Of a stretch of DNA of 64,000 bases, positions 34,301 through 43,601 are shown piece after piece. This DNA comes from Pseudobutyrivibrio ruminis DSM 9787 (GTDB taxonomy: Bacteria; Bacillota; Clostridia; Lachnospirales; Lachnospiraceae). The translations under genes were made by a program, and so were the position numbers. The first letter of the stretch is position 1, and every line of letters begins with the position of its first letter. The notes beneath the pieces are model-generated. The model did not search any database, had not been told where the DNA came from, and saw only the letters and a program-made list of their open reading frames with translations. Location: the NCBI RefSeq assembly GCF_900218035.1, contig NZ_OBMR01000006.1, positions 62,001 through 126,000 of the forward strand, written 5' to 3'.

Positions 34301-35753
34301 AACCTAATGATTTAAGCTTGCTAGGTAACACAATGTTAGTTAAGTTAGAGCAATCTTCGAATGCACAGGTACCAATTGATGTAACTGCATCTCCTTCAAA
34401 CTCAATACCATAAATATTAGAAGCATTAAATGCATAATCAGCAATCTTTGTTACTGATGCTGGAATAGTGATTGTTGTACCACTTGCAAATCCTGCATGA
34501 TAGAAAATCTTTGGAACAGTTGTCATTCCTTCAGGTAAAATAACAGAAGAAATTTTACATCCAGTAAATATATATCCATATTCTGAAGAAAGCTTTGTGC
34601 TATTAACTACTAGCGTGGTTAATCCAGAATTTCTAAAAGCTTCATCATGAATTACTGTAACATTCTCTGGAATAGTAATTGATGTAAGAGAAGTACAATT
34701 ATAAAAAGCCTCTGTTCCAATAGTTGTAAGTGCACTATTGTCTCCAAAGCTTACGCTTGCAAGCTTTGTACATCCTAAGAATGAATAATTACCAATTCCT
34801 TCCAGTGTCTCTGGAAATGAAATTGAAGCAATGGATGTACAATTCTGAAATGCATCTGTTGCAATTGATCTTAATCTACTTCCACTTGCAAAATCCAAGT
34901 TAGCAATAGTATATGTAGTGCCATACGCTTCAAAAGCACTTTTTTCAATTTTTCTAACTGAAGCAGGAATATGCACTGTTGCATTAGGACCGTAGCCAGC
35001 TTCACTCATAAACTTTGATGGTAAAGACGAAATGCCTTCTGCAATCTTTATATCTGTAAGTGCACAATCGCTAAAAGCTTTACCTGTCACACTAAGTGAT
35101 GATGTACATTTAAACTCAATACTTGAAATATTTGTACAACCCGCAAATGCACCATCTGGAATCACTGAAAGTGACTCCGGGAAAATCACTGTTGTAATCT
35201 TCGCCTTATCGCCAGCTGATAAGCCTGAGAAACAATTAACATCAATAGATTCTGCCCCCTCAGGGATTTCAACAGTACCATTAAAAGTCGAACCAGGAAC
35301 AAAAGCAGTTAAAGTTCCGTTTGCAGAAATAGTGAATGAATCTTCGTCTGCAGCATTAAGAAGTTCCTCTTCCTCTTCTTCCTCAACCTCTTCCAAATCT
35401 TCCTCAGATTCTTCCGCGGATTCCTCTTCTGTTTGCTCTTCAGTCTGTTCCTCTGTCACCTCACCATTTGTAGGTTCTTCTGTGACAGTCTCTTCTGTAC
35501 CAGTAGGTTGCTCTACTTCACTTTGAGAAGTATCTGCTGGTTCTGAATCGTCTGATGATTCTTCGGATTCTTCCTCTTCCGCTTCCTCTTCATTTTCCTC
35601 ATTAAGAATAGTTTGTTCCTGTTCCTCTTCCTCAACATTCTGAGTCAAAGTTGTGTCGTCAATTCCAGCTGCATATACCTGCATTTGAACCGACTGAAAC
35701 GCAACTATTACCGTCACGAGCATAGCTAAAAATTGCCTGCTAAGCTTGTTCAT
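31332..35753 (-). CDS. Large exported BspA-type leucine-rich-repeat surface protein
   Basis: An exported protein of about 1,473 residues. A signal peptide (to about residue 28, ending VYAAG) is followed by an acidic linker rich in Glu and Ser (about 35-135), then LRR_5/BspA repeats (about 145-645; e.g. LTSITIPENVTVIHDEAFRN). Two InlB B-repeat-like units follow (about 650-810; GYVFAGWYLDAKF and LYAKW), then a chitobiase-type or FN3-like unit (about 815-905). Tandem Ig-like modules with DYTV.Y.NN...G....I.GKG..SGT motifs fill the C-terminal third. The start at 35753 was chosen because GGAGG lies eight bases before it. There is no sorting signal. LRRs of this type bind host or plant glycans and proteins, but the ligand here is unknown. 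Confidence 0.85.
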   Translation of the reverse strand: MNKLSRQFLAMLVTVIVAFQSVQMQVYAAGIDDTTLTQNVEEEEQEQTILNEENEEEAEEEESEESSDDSEPADTSQSEVEQPTGTEETVTEEPTNGEVTEEQTEEQTEEESAEESEEDLEEVEEEEEEELLNAADEDSFTISANGTLTAFVPGSTFNGTVEIPEGAESIDVNCFSGLSAGDKAKITTVIFPESLSVIPDGAFAGCTNISSIEFKCTSSLSVTGKAFSDCALTDIKIAEGISSLPSKFMSEAGYGPNATVHIPASVRKIEKSAFEAYGTTYTIANLDFASGSRLRSIATDAFQNCTSIASISFPETLEGIGNYSFLGCTKLASVSFGDNSALTTIGTEAFYNCTSLTSITIPENVTVIHDEAFRNSGLTTLVVNSTKLSSEYGYIFTGCKISSVILPEGMTTVPKIFYHAGFASGTTITIPASVTKIADYAFNASNIYGIEFEGDAVTSIGTCAFEDCSNLTNIVLPSKLKSLGSGAFKSCSSLKSIVIPDTMTSVPSHAFEWCTSASSITIGSKVSSIGAYAFMGCTSVRELTIPNNVTSLGKAAFDRCSSVRKLTVSSNVTSLPYRALGHMSSLDELYLGDNIVSVVNGAEYGLEGTDQSSLDIYITSTSTKTYAALKVAISKGWLSKNQIIFSTKLGYQLNGGSAVGTYPSSYVNDEGSSSNILLHHPVKEGYVFAGWYLDAKFTKPIGRNNTSYSYIPISSLTGKATLYAKWVGPTFYDVTLDAAGGTVAYSTIRVALNGKYGEHDSITSFGLPTVTAPANKIFIGWFDENNELVTDSTVVKATAAGQTLKAKYKSTVTEVETPEINAVGYGVLSDGDEVQTGTKLYLTSETSGASISYTITDSSSNTYKEGVYSSNIALAEEGTYTIKATASLDGVDSAEATVSVTVVDASAPNGYTSDKANALWVQYKNTAEWDESSVKTIYTGAAVKFVNGDDYVVYYGKTELVEGTDYTVSYANNTKVADYDAKNAKGTSIAPTMTIKGKGSISGSKEYCFGITAQSANAIKLTSSNVKIALDNTSLVYDGTEKEPALTITYTKTGETVPASEYSVTYMNNVKVGTATATITFDGSNYYGSVAKTYKITALNLNQANTSGGTAIEIQKAAAVPYNKTDLSGLTSITLVSTGKTLVEKTDYTKKITTKTDKTTGVITATMTLTGKGNYAGTTSFTYEITKVDIDTLNVTNLLPAIYTGKKNVYQPVTYSVVDGTATLKKNTDYTVISFEVKQPGEADFEPANSKTVYAAGSEVRMILTGKGYYTGTKSVDYSIAASYDLTDANIVSITASNVTYSGKANSYIPKVTAMNLYTGKALGGGNYVLENYRYANETVVTRVVNKKTVYEVVDAGTAVNKTDIIPAGTYIYVDITGKGSYSGTVTRKYKVIYDMSKATINVANQTYTGHYIVPEKADITVKIGSTVLSANDYEIVSCTNNIKAGTAKVTIKGNGAFTGTKTVKFKIVAKKL

Positions 35754-35888
35754 TTGTACTACCTCCAAATTTCTTTCTACCTAAGTACATTAGTATCTAT
35801 ATCATTTATATCGACATGTTTAGTAACGTTAATTGTGAACAAATCTTTAAAATCTATCCAAAAACCATAACATTTGCCACGATTCAAG

Positions 35889-35918
35889 ATTATACTAACT
35901 CAATACGCTTACTGTCAA
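35889..35918 (-). promoter_or_regulatory. Promoter of the LRR surface protein gene
   Basis: On the minus strand TTGACA (35913-35918) and TATAAT (35889-35894) are separated by 18 bp, about 135 bp before the start codon. The long leader has no recognised structure. Confidence 0.75.
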
Positions 35919-35991
35919 TAAATTCAGATTTTATAACACTAATTGTATTTACAGTCCATTAATTCGATTGTAATTAAAATCTCAAAGCAGG

Positions 35992-36019
35992 AAAGAGCAA
36001 GGCCAAGGCCTTGCTCTTT
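35992..36019 (-). terminator. Hairpin after the large papain-like surface protein gene
   Basis: Inverted repeat AAAGAGCAAGGCC / GGCCTTGCTCTTT just beyond the stop codon. The T-run on the minus strand is weak; the plus side is T-rich. Confidence 0.5.
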
Positions 36020-36024
36020 CGCTT

Positions 36025-39000
36025 TTATTTATTCTTTTTTACGTATTTAGCATAGATTGTAAGAGTTTGACTTGGCTCTATATAACCCGATGCATCGATT
36101 TTTGTTCCTTTGACTCCAAGCTTTTCTGTAAACTCAGGATCTGTATACCATCCCTCAAATACATATTTCTTTGAATCAACCTTGAATGATGGTTGTGGTA
36201 ACGTAAATACCCCATTACCACTTTGTGTAACAGCCATCGTACCCTTAGTCACCAATTTTTCTCCGTTAATGGTCTGTTCTGGTACTACATATGAAAGCTT
36301 ATAACTCATAGACTTCGCATTAATATTAAATGTATAAGATAATGAACCACCATAGTTTCCTATACCTTCTAATATTATAGTTGCTTTGCCTTTCTTAAGA
36401 TTATTCTTATAACCTGCAATTCGATAGTCCTGTGCACTCAACTCAGTTTTTCCTATTTTTACTGTAGTTATATTCGAATCTTTATCAATTAATTGTGCTT
36501 TACCTGTATAGTTTGTACCATTCTTCAAAGTACCATTTGGATTAATTGTAATTGTAGCCTTAGATAAGTCTCCAGCTATAACTTTATAGTTTACAATCAT
36601 TGACTCATCATAATTACCAATTCCAGTTATCTTTACATTTATACTAGTTCCTGCTGGTATGATATCTGTTTTCTGTACTGTGTCGCCTGCCATTCTTTTT
36701 ACTGAGACAAGTTTCTTGCCTTCCTTGACCTGTACGGTTGTAGCATCCTCATATGTATATTCATCGTCAGTAAGTTTTTTATAATCTTTTCCTGCTACAA
36801 GTTTTTTGCCGTTAGAATCTGTCAACACCGGTACAGACTTATATGCCCCCGCTTTTGAACTTGCAACTATGTCCGCGCAAGTAACATTTGTAATTTCGGA
36901 AATATCCTTAGCATTGATAGAATACTCAACGCTAATACTATCTCCATTAAAATTGTTCTTTGGAACTGCGGTAAATGTTACATTCGACAAAGCATCGGTT
37001 TTGCCAGTCCATTTTAGTGTAAAGTTTGCTTTAATCTGGGCATCATTCAATTCTGCCCCATTGAAGATAAGCTTAGGTGTTTGCTTTACACCATTCTTTA
37101 TATATGAAACATTTTCATCATATACTACTTCAATTTCAGATGTATCAGCCTTGGTTATCTCAAACTGTTCCTTTGGTTGGAAACTTCCTGCATACTTGTT
37201 AATACCTTTTATAGTAATAACTTTCTTTCCTACATTAGTTGAATCTTTTGGCATTACTACCTCAAAGTCTTCCCCTAAATCAAGAGATGTCTCATTTCCA
37301 TCATTGTCGACCAGCTTAACACTTACGTCCAATTCAGAAGCTTCTATAGCCTCGTTTTTAAATACAAACGATTTATTTCCTATTTCAATCTTTGTATTCT
37401 TTGCTGTCAATGTAGCAGCTGTAACTATCTGATAACCATAGCTTACACTACCAGCATATTTTCCAATGCCATAGATTGTGTCAGTCGCCTTTCCTAGCGC
37501 TGTGCGATTTGAACGAACTAGTCTGTAATCCTGGCCTTCCTTAAGTTCAACTCCATTACATTTTACAACTGAATAATCCTGATTATTTTCACCTATTTTC
37601 CAAATCAACTTCTTTTCAAAACCAGGGATTGTAAGATTCTTGGCTGTGAGTTTTATAGGCGCTGTATACTCATCCTTCGATTGAGTAGTGTAGTTCAATA
37701 CTGCAATGCCTTTATAATTGCCTTTTCCCTTAATAACCACCTGTTTTAATCCAGGATTCTTTGTCAAGGCAACAACCTCTGTTGTTATCTGATTGCCATC
37801 AGGTGATGTAATTGTACTTGGAGTACTATACTCGCTGTATTCAATGGTGTAGTCCTTCTTGTTTGCAAGAATTACGTTAGCACCATTTCTGAAATCTGTT
37901 ACTATTACTGCCGGTTTAACTAATGACTTTGCTTGAACGTAATAAGCTCCATTTTGTAGCATCTTAGTGCAAGCATCTAAATCCTTTGGAGTAATCTTGA
38001 TAGTCTTAGCATATGTACCGCTATAATTGCCTTTTCCAGTAATAGTAATTGTCATATTTCCGGCATTAGTATTACCTTTAATAGCATATGCGTAATCTGT
38101 CTTATTCTTTAATAACTGAGTTCCATCATATACTCTGAAATCTGTATCTGGAGTGAATACATAGGCTGCCCCCTTGTATTCATAACTATCTGCCAGTCCT
38201 GCAATCCAAATTCCTTCAGGTTTGCCTAACGCAATGTACTCATCCAAATCCTCTTCTAGAATTCCCGATGGCATCTCTACAACTGTAAATGTCTTGCTTA
38301 CTACATCACTATCTTCCCAATTATCTTTTTTAGCAACGAAATAGTACGTATATGTTGCGACCTCATTTAATGTGATATCGCTGCTAGTACAATCCACTAA
38401 ACCATCTAAGTTAGCCTCAGTAGTATAGAATACTTTCGCTCCATTTGTAGCTGAAGATGCACATACTGTCGAGCCTATTCCAACTGTTTCCTCATCATCT
38501 CCATATGTATATGCAACGCTTACTTCTGGCTTTGCAACCTTTTGCATATTTTCCCAACGTGCGTAAATTGTCTGGTTTTCCGATAACAAGAAAACACTTT
38601 CAGGTGTAATCTCGTGTGTCCAAACTCCATTGTCTGTATACCAGCCTACTAAGTACTTACCTTTGCATGTAGGCACTGGGAATTCACCATACTTGCCATA
38701 CATGTCACCTTTCTTCAGTACTATTGTCTCAGTTTTAATAGCATTAGAACTCTCATCGATTCCAAAGCTTCCATAAGTAGCATCAAATGTAATATCATAT
38801 CCATCTCGTAACCAATTTGCCACTAATGTATGGTTTGAACTTCTGGTTACTGAAGTTGAATCGTATACTTTTTCGCCATCTACATTATCCAAATGCCATC
38901 CCTCAAATAAATAATTATTCTTGGTAGGTGTTGGAAGTTCACCATAGGCCGAGTCAAATGTAACCTCTTTCGAAGTCATATCAACTTGTCCACCATTAGC

Positions 39001-42000
39001 ATCAAAGTTTACTGTATAACTGTTTACTTTCCACTCAGCATAAACATATAAGTCTGATGTTGAATTTACGATTGTATTTTCATCAATTACTGGATCTGAC
39101 TCTGTATAACCATTATGCCATGCCACAAATGTGTAGCCTTCTTTTACTGGCACCGGAAGAGTTCCTAATTTATCTCCAAATTTCACTTCCTTAGAAGTTG
39201 TGTCTAACGTTCCACCATTGGCATGGAATGTAACCGTATAACTGTTTGCTTTCCACTCAGCCACAATAGTATGATCTTCTGCTGTATCAACTATAGAAGA
39301 TCCGGTTATCACCTCTCCATCAACAGTATTAAGATGCCAATTTGCAAATGTGTAGCCAGGTCTATATGGAGGTTTCAAATATCCATATGTTTGACCAAAA
39401 GTAACATTTGTGCTCGTACTTCCAATTGTTCCACCATTTGCATCGAAAGATATCTGAACTACTTTTGCCTTCCAATGAGCGTACAACTTCTGATTACTTG
39501 TTAAATAACACATTGACTCTGAAGTAATATGAGTACCCGCAGTTACCGTTGTATACCATCCTGCAAATGTATAGCCCACTCTAGTTGGTGTTGGCAACGC
39601 TCCATAAGTTTGGTCATATTCTACAGTCTTAGAATTAATTTCTAATTGCACATTATCCCCATTAGGATTAAATGTAATTGTATATTCATTAGCTTTCCAA
39701 GTAGCCACCAACTTATGATTACTTGCTGTCTCCACAATAGTAGATGTTGTTATTAATTCTCCATCTGCCGCTCCTAAATGCCAGCCAGTAAATGTATAAC
39801 CTGTTCTTTTAGGAGTTGGTAATCCCGCATACTCTTTTCCATATGTAACAAATATCGAAGAAACAGATCCACTATCAAAAGTTACCTTATATTGCATTCC
39901 GGTCCAATGGGCATACAAACTATGATTCTCTGTCTGGGTCACGCTGGTTGTACTTGTAACCTTAGTTCCAGCATCTGCTGATGTATACCAGCCTTCGAAT
40001 TTATATCCCTCTCTTGTTGGTGTTGGCAAAGTACCATATGTACTGTTATATGTAACACTCTTACTATCAGTACCACACTCACCACCATTAGCATCGAATG
40101 TGACTGTGTAAGTGCCTGCACTCCAACGAGCGTACACTGTGACATCACTATCTCGATTCATTACAGTTTCTTCTGTAACTTTTGTTCCAGAATATGTGGA
40201 TGTATACCATCCATCAAAGCTATATCCTGCACGAGTTGGCACTGGTAATTCTCCATATGCCGAGTTATAAGCCACCTTCTTACTTGTAGTAGTTACTTCC
40301 CCTCCATTGGCATTAAATGAAAGTGTGTAATCTTTTATTTTCCACTTTGCTACTAATGTATGGTCAGCTGCAATACTCACAATTGATGTAGACTCAATTA
40401 ATTCTCCATCTACATTATTTAAATGCCATCCTTCGAAAGTATAACCTGTTTTAGTAGGAGTGATTAGTGTTGGATACTTACTTCCATAATATACAGATTT
40501 ACTTGACGCATAGCCTGAGCCTCCATTGAAATCATAAGTAACCGTATATCGATTAGCGCTCCACTTTGCTACCAATGTATGATTAGATGCAACAGATACA
40601 ATTGACGATTCAGTTACACTACTGCCAGTTTCAGAGTTGACTCTCCAGCCCTCGAATTTATAACCTTCTCTGGTCGGTGTTGGTAATGTTCCATACTTAC
40701 CAGCATTTTTGACAACTTTACTTTCGATATCACATGTACCACCATTTGGGTCAAATATGACTGTACATTCTTCTGCTTCTCCATATTGAGGATAAACGTA
40801 GATGCTCGAGCCCAAACTATAGCAATTTAAATCTTCTCTGTATGTATATGGTAGATTATCTACTGTTATTTCCGTAATTGGATTATTTCCAGCTTCATCT
40901 AAAGACCAATACATAAAAGCTTTGCCAGTACTTCCAACATAATTATTTGGATTAGTATAAGCTTCTTCCGCAGTTGGTAAAGTATATGGCAAATCATCTA
41001 TTTTCAGGTATTTGCATATTTGATTTGTGCTAGTTGTAAACCCTGTCAAATCACTATTAGGCTCTACCATTCCTACATAATAAGCCATCTTTTGCCATTT
41101 AGGATAAACAGTAAGATTTCCTGTACATTCACTAAGCTTTTTAGCTCCGTCATTTTGCTTAGCACCATTAACATTTTCCCAACCAAAAATTTCTTGGGTT
41201 AACTCTGCATCACTGTACCAGCCAGCTAAATAATAGCCCTTCTTAATTGCGATAGTATTTGTTGGTAAATTACAATCCTCTACAGAGTCAGTATAATATG
41301 TCTTATAAGATTTAGTCATTATCACATCATCATCTAAAACATATGTGATTGAATAAGGCTTAACTGTTACTGATATGCTTACTTCATATTCATTACCGGA
41401 AGCATCTGTGTATGTTCCAGTTACCGCGGTAGTTCCTTTCTTTTTTCCAATGGTGATAACTCCATCAGAACTTACTGTAGCAACACCTGAATCATTAACT
41501 GACCAATTTATAGCAGATACATCTTCAGTTACTGAGCCTGTTGACAACTTTATTTCATGTGTTGTTCCTGGAAGGTCTTTAATTCTGCCATTTTCTACTG
41601 AAAGCTTTCCTGGCACCGATTGACTAGTTGTATTGTTCGTAAATAGTTTTACACATGCATCGCTAGAACAACGTGTGTTTCTATCACCTTTTATCACAAA
41701 GCCTTTATCCGACTGAATTCTATGTTCAATATCACCGACAGCCACACCAGCAGCTTCACATACAGCATGGGCTACTTTTCCTGTCGGTACACTTATCTTC
41801 ACTGTGACAGTAACTTCGCTATCTTTCGAAATGTTTAATGCTGACGAAAGAGGGATGGTATAAATACCCGCTGTTGTATATGTCTTCTGTCCCGAACTAC
41901 TATTTTTCCCGTCAGAAACAGTAACCTTAACAGAAGCATTTGCATCCATAATTTCCACAGCTACTGCCTCGACAGATTCACCTGCAGATACCTTGTATGT

Positions 42001-43560
42001 TGTATAATATTCAATCTGATTTGCGCCATCGTTATCATAGCCATAAGTATTATTACTAGTCGCATAAGCATAAACATTGTCATATATATTCTTTGACACT
42101 GAAAAAGCTGTTACATTCTTGCTTGATAAAAGTCCTGCATCATAATAAGAAAGCCAAAAGTACCCATTTTTTCCATAGTCATCCAGCCCCCAGCTATTTC
42201 TAACTAGCCATGCTCCATCGCCACTAGGCTTGCAACTACTGTAGAAATTGTCCTTTGAGAAATTGTCATCCCATCCTACAATAGCAACGGCATGATTTGT
42301 GCGTGACATTGTGCCATAGAATGAATTGTATGTAGCACTATATCTAACAACTGCTCCACTTTGATATTCACCTGTCTCTGCCCAAAATGAAGCACTAACT
42401 GCGCCATGATCCAAAATCGCCTGCTTGATTAATGCTTTGTCATTTAGACTGATTTTATAAACATCAGTGACTTCCGCATAATCTTTGCTAACAGCATATT
42501 TAGAATCTGGCTGTGCACTATTTCCAAGCTGATATGGAACATACTCTTCTTTTACCGGACCGACCTTGTTCATAAGAGCCTCGGAAGCGATTGAAACATT
42601 TCCACCATTATCTAGCCATTTGCCAGCCTCGCCTGTATAGGAATAAGTGTCATTGTTATGACAATTTTTAGGATCAACGTAACCAAATGTGGTGTAATAA
42701 GCTAGCTGAAGTTCTGATAAATCAATACTTCTGCTTTCGCCACTGTTTTTTATCAAATCTGCTTCGATAGATGCCATGGCTGAAAAGGACCAACACGCAC
42801 CTTCTGCACCCTGGTCACGAATCTCTGGTAAGTATCCTGCTGCATAGCCATCAAACTTTGCGTCTTGGACACCAGCGCTAACCATGTCACTTGTTATTTT
42901 TCCAACTGATGGCACATCATATCCTTCATCAGTATCTATATAACCTGTTGGTCCCGATGTCTCATCATCTACCTCAACTATAAGTGTAGGTGTTTTAGCA
43001 TCCTTAGAAATCTTGTAATCGGTATTAATAACTGGCTCGAAGGTATATGTACCTAAAGTATCATCGTAATCATCCACAGGAACCCAATCGTATATACGGA
43101 TTTTTACTTTTTCTTTTCCAATATTAGCTACTACATATTCCGGAAACTGCTTCTCCAAGCTTGTAAGAGCCAACTTATACTCTGTATGAATAGTTTCTAA
43201 TTCATCAAAGCTGACAATCTCATCACTTTCAGCTTCCTCTACTAACTCTTCTTCAGTTTCTTCTTCATTTTCAGTTAGTTCATCTGACTGCGATTCTTCA
43301 GATGTACTTTCTTCAGAAGGATTTTCAACCTGTTCACCTTGTTCAACTGATTCTTCCGGTTCTGTTGTTTTCCCTGCTCCTTCTGTTTCTGTTTGCTCTT
43401 CATCCCCTCCCTGTTGGGCATCACTTTCTGCCGGTTCTTCCTCTTTTACTATTTCCTCGTCCTGAACCACTGGTTCTTCTGCATAGACGGTTAAATCTAA
43501 CGAGGAAAAGGCAAGAAACATTGCCAATACAAAACTTATTATTCTATTACTCTTTTTCAT
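36025..43560 (-). CDS. Giant exported protein: papain-like (C1A) protease with tandem B repeats
   Basis: This 2,511-residue protein has a signal peptide (about 1-27) and an acidic linker (about 30-115). It has a C1A peptidase domain: oxyanion Gln250, nucleophile Cys256 (GAEGACWSFSAMASIEADL), His423 (NHAVAIVGWDDN) and Asn455 (WLVRNSWGLDDYG). Then come a Big_2-like Ig domain (about 655-735), B-repeat-like units, and ten tandem InlB-type B repeats (about 931-1668; e.g. REGYKFEGWYTSADAG). A chitobiase-like module (about 1670-1760) follows, then Ig-like GKGNYSGT modules and a final B-type unit at the C-terminus. All protease residues are intact, so an active extracellular enzyme is plausible. It starts 41 bases after the paralogous gene and is likely co-transcribed with it. 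Confidence 0.87.
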   Translation of the reverse strand: MKKSNRIISFVLAMFLAFSSLDLTVYAEEPVVQDEEIVKEEEPAESDAQQGGDEEQTETEGAGKTTEPEESVEQGEQVENPSEESTSEESQSDELTENEEETEEELVEEAESDEIVSFDELETIHTEYKLALTSLEKQFPEYVVANIGKEKVKIRIYDWVPVDDYDDTLGTYTFEPVINTDYKISKDAKTPTLIVEVDDETSGPTGYIDTDEGYDVPSVGKITSDMVSAGVQDAKFDGYAAGYLPEIRDQGAEGACWSFSAMASIEADLIKNSGESRSIDLSELQLAYYTTFGYVDPKNCHNNDTYSYTGEAGKWLDNGGNVSIASEALMNKVGPVKEEYVPYQLGNSAQPDSKYAVSKDYAEVTDVYKISLNDKALIKQAILDHGAVSASFWAETGEYQSGAVVRYSATYNSFYGTMSRTNHAVAIVGWDDNFSKDNFYSSCKPSGDGAWLVRNSWGLDDYGKNGYFWLSYYDAGLLSSKNVTAFSVSKNIYDNVYAYATSNNTYGYDNDGANQIEYYTTYKVSAGESVEAVAVEIMDANASVKVTVSDGKNSSSGQKTYTTAGIYTIPLSSALNISKDSEVTVTVKISVPTGKVAHAVCEAAGVAVGDIEHRIQSDKGFVIKGDRNTRCSSDACVKLFTNNTTSQSVPGKLSVENGRIKDLPGTTHEIKLSTGSVTEDVSAINWSVNDSGVATVSSDGVITIGKKKGTTAVTGTYTDASGNEYEVSISVTVKPYSITYVLDDDVIMTKSYKTYYTDSVEDCNLPTNTIAIKKGYYLAGWYSDAELTQEIFGWENVNGAKQNDGAKKLSECTGNLTVYPKWQKMAYYVGMVEPNSDLTGFTTSTNQICKYLKIDDLPYTLPTAEEAYTNPNNYVGSTGKAFMYWSLDEAGNNPITEITVDNLPYTYREDLNCYSLGSSIYVYPQYGEAEECTVIFDPNGGTCDIESKVVKNAGKYGTLPTPTREGYKFEGWRVNSETGSSVTESSIVSVASNHTLVAKWSANRYTVTYDFNGGSGYASSKSVYYGSKYPTLITPTKTGYTFEGWHLNNVDGELIESTSIVSIAADHTLVAKWKIKDYTLSFNANGGEVTTTSKKVAYNSAYGELPVPTRAGYSFDGWYTSTYSGTKVTEETVMNRDSDVTVYARWSAGTYTVTFDANGGECGTDSKSVTYNSTYGTLPTPTREGYKFEGWYTSADAGTKVTSTTSVTQTENHSLYAHWTGMQYKVTFDSGSVSSIFVTYGKEYAGLPTPKRTGYTFTGWHLGAADGELITTSTIVETASNHKLVATWKANEYTITFNPNGDNVQLEINSKTVEYDQTYGALPTPTRVGYTFAGWYTTVTAGTHITSESMCYLTSNQKLYAHWKAKVVQISFDANGGTIGSTSTNVTFGQTYGYLKPPYRPGYTFANWHLNTVDGEVITGSSIVDTAEDHTIVAEWKANSYTVTFHANGGTLDTTSKEVKFGDKLGTLPVPVKEGYTFVAWHNGYTESDPVIDENTIVNSTSDLYVYAEWKVNSYTVNFDANGGQVDMTSKEVTFDSAYGELPTPTKNNYLFEGWHLDNVDGEKVYDSTSVTRSSNHTLVANWLRDGYDITFDATYGSFGIDESSNAIKTETIVLKKGDMYGKYGEFPVPTCKGKYLVGWYTDNGVWTHEITPESVFLLSENQTIYARWENMQKVAKPEVSVAYTYGDDEETVGIGSTVCASSATNGAKVFYTTEANLDGLVDCTSSDITLNEVATYTYYFVAKKDNWEDSDVVSKTFTVVEMPSGILEEDLDEYIALGKPEGIWIAGLADSYEYKGAAYVFTPDTDFRVYDGTQLLKNKTDYAYAIKGNTNAGNMTITITGKGNYSGTYAKTIKITPKDLDACTKMLQNGAYYVQAKSLVKPAVIVTDFRNGANVILANKKDYTIEYSEYSTPSTITSPDGNQITTEVVALTKNPGLKQVVIKGKGNYKGIAVLNYTTQSKDEYTAPIKLTAKNLTIPGFEKKLIWKIGENNQDYSVVKCNGVELKEGQDYRLVRSNRTALGKATDTIYGIGKYAGSVSYGYQIVTAATLTAKNTKIEIGNKSFVFKNEAIEASELDVSVKLVDNDGNETSLDLGEDFEVVMPKDSTNVGKKVITIKGINKYAGSFQPKEQFEITKADTSEIEVVYDENVSYIKNGVKQTPKLIFNGAELNDAQIKANFTLKWTGKTDALSNVTFTAVPKNNFNGDSISVEYSINAKDISEITNVTCADIVASSKAGAYKSVPVLTDSNGKKLVAGKDYKKLTDDEYTYEDATTVQVKEGKKLVSVKRMAGDTVQKTDIIPAGTSINVKITGIGNYDESMIVNYKVIAGDLSKATITINPNGTLKNGTNYTGKAQLIDKDSNITTVKIGKTELSAQDYRIAGYKNNLKKGKATIILEGIGNYGGSLSYTFNINAKSMSYKLSYVVPEQTINGEKLVTKGTMAVTQSGNGVFTLPQPSFKVDSKKYVFEGWYTDPEFTEKLGVKGTKIDASGYIEPSQTLTIYAKYVKKNK
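38556..40770 (-). repeat. Ten tandem InlB-type B repeats
   Basis: Ten successive copies of a unit of about 72 codons (VTFDANGG...YG.LPTPTR.GY.F.GW......T..T......H.L.A.W) occur here. The DNA is repetitive but diverged, suggesting older expansion. The neighbouring paralog has far fewer copies. Confidence 0.85.
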
Positions 43561-43601
43561 TTATCAAATAACTCCAATATAACTCTAAAAATACTTAAAT
43601 C

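Noticed and set aside
38556-40770. Regularly spaced repeats, considered as a CRISPR-like or satellite array
   Set aside because: The periodicity is about 216 bp and lies wholly within a reading frame as protein B repeats; there are no short identical repeats with spacers.
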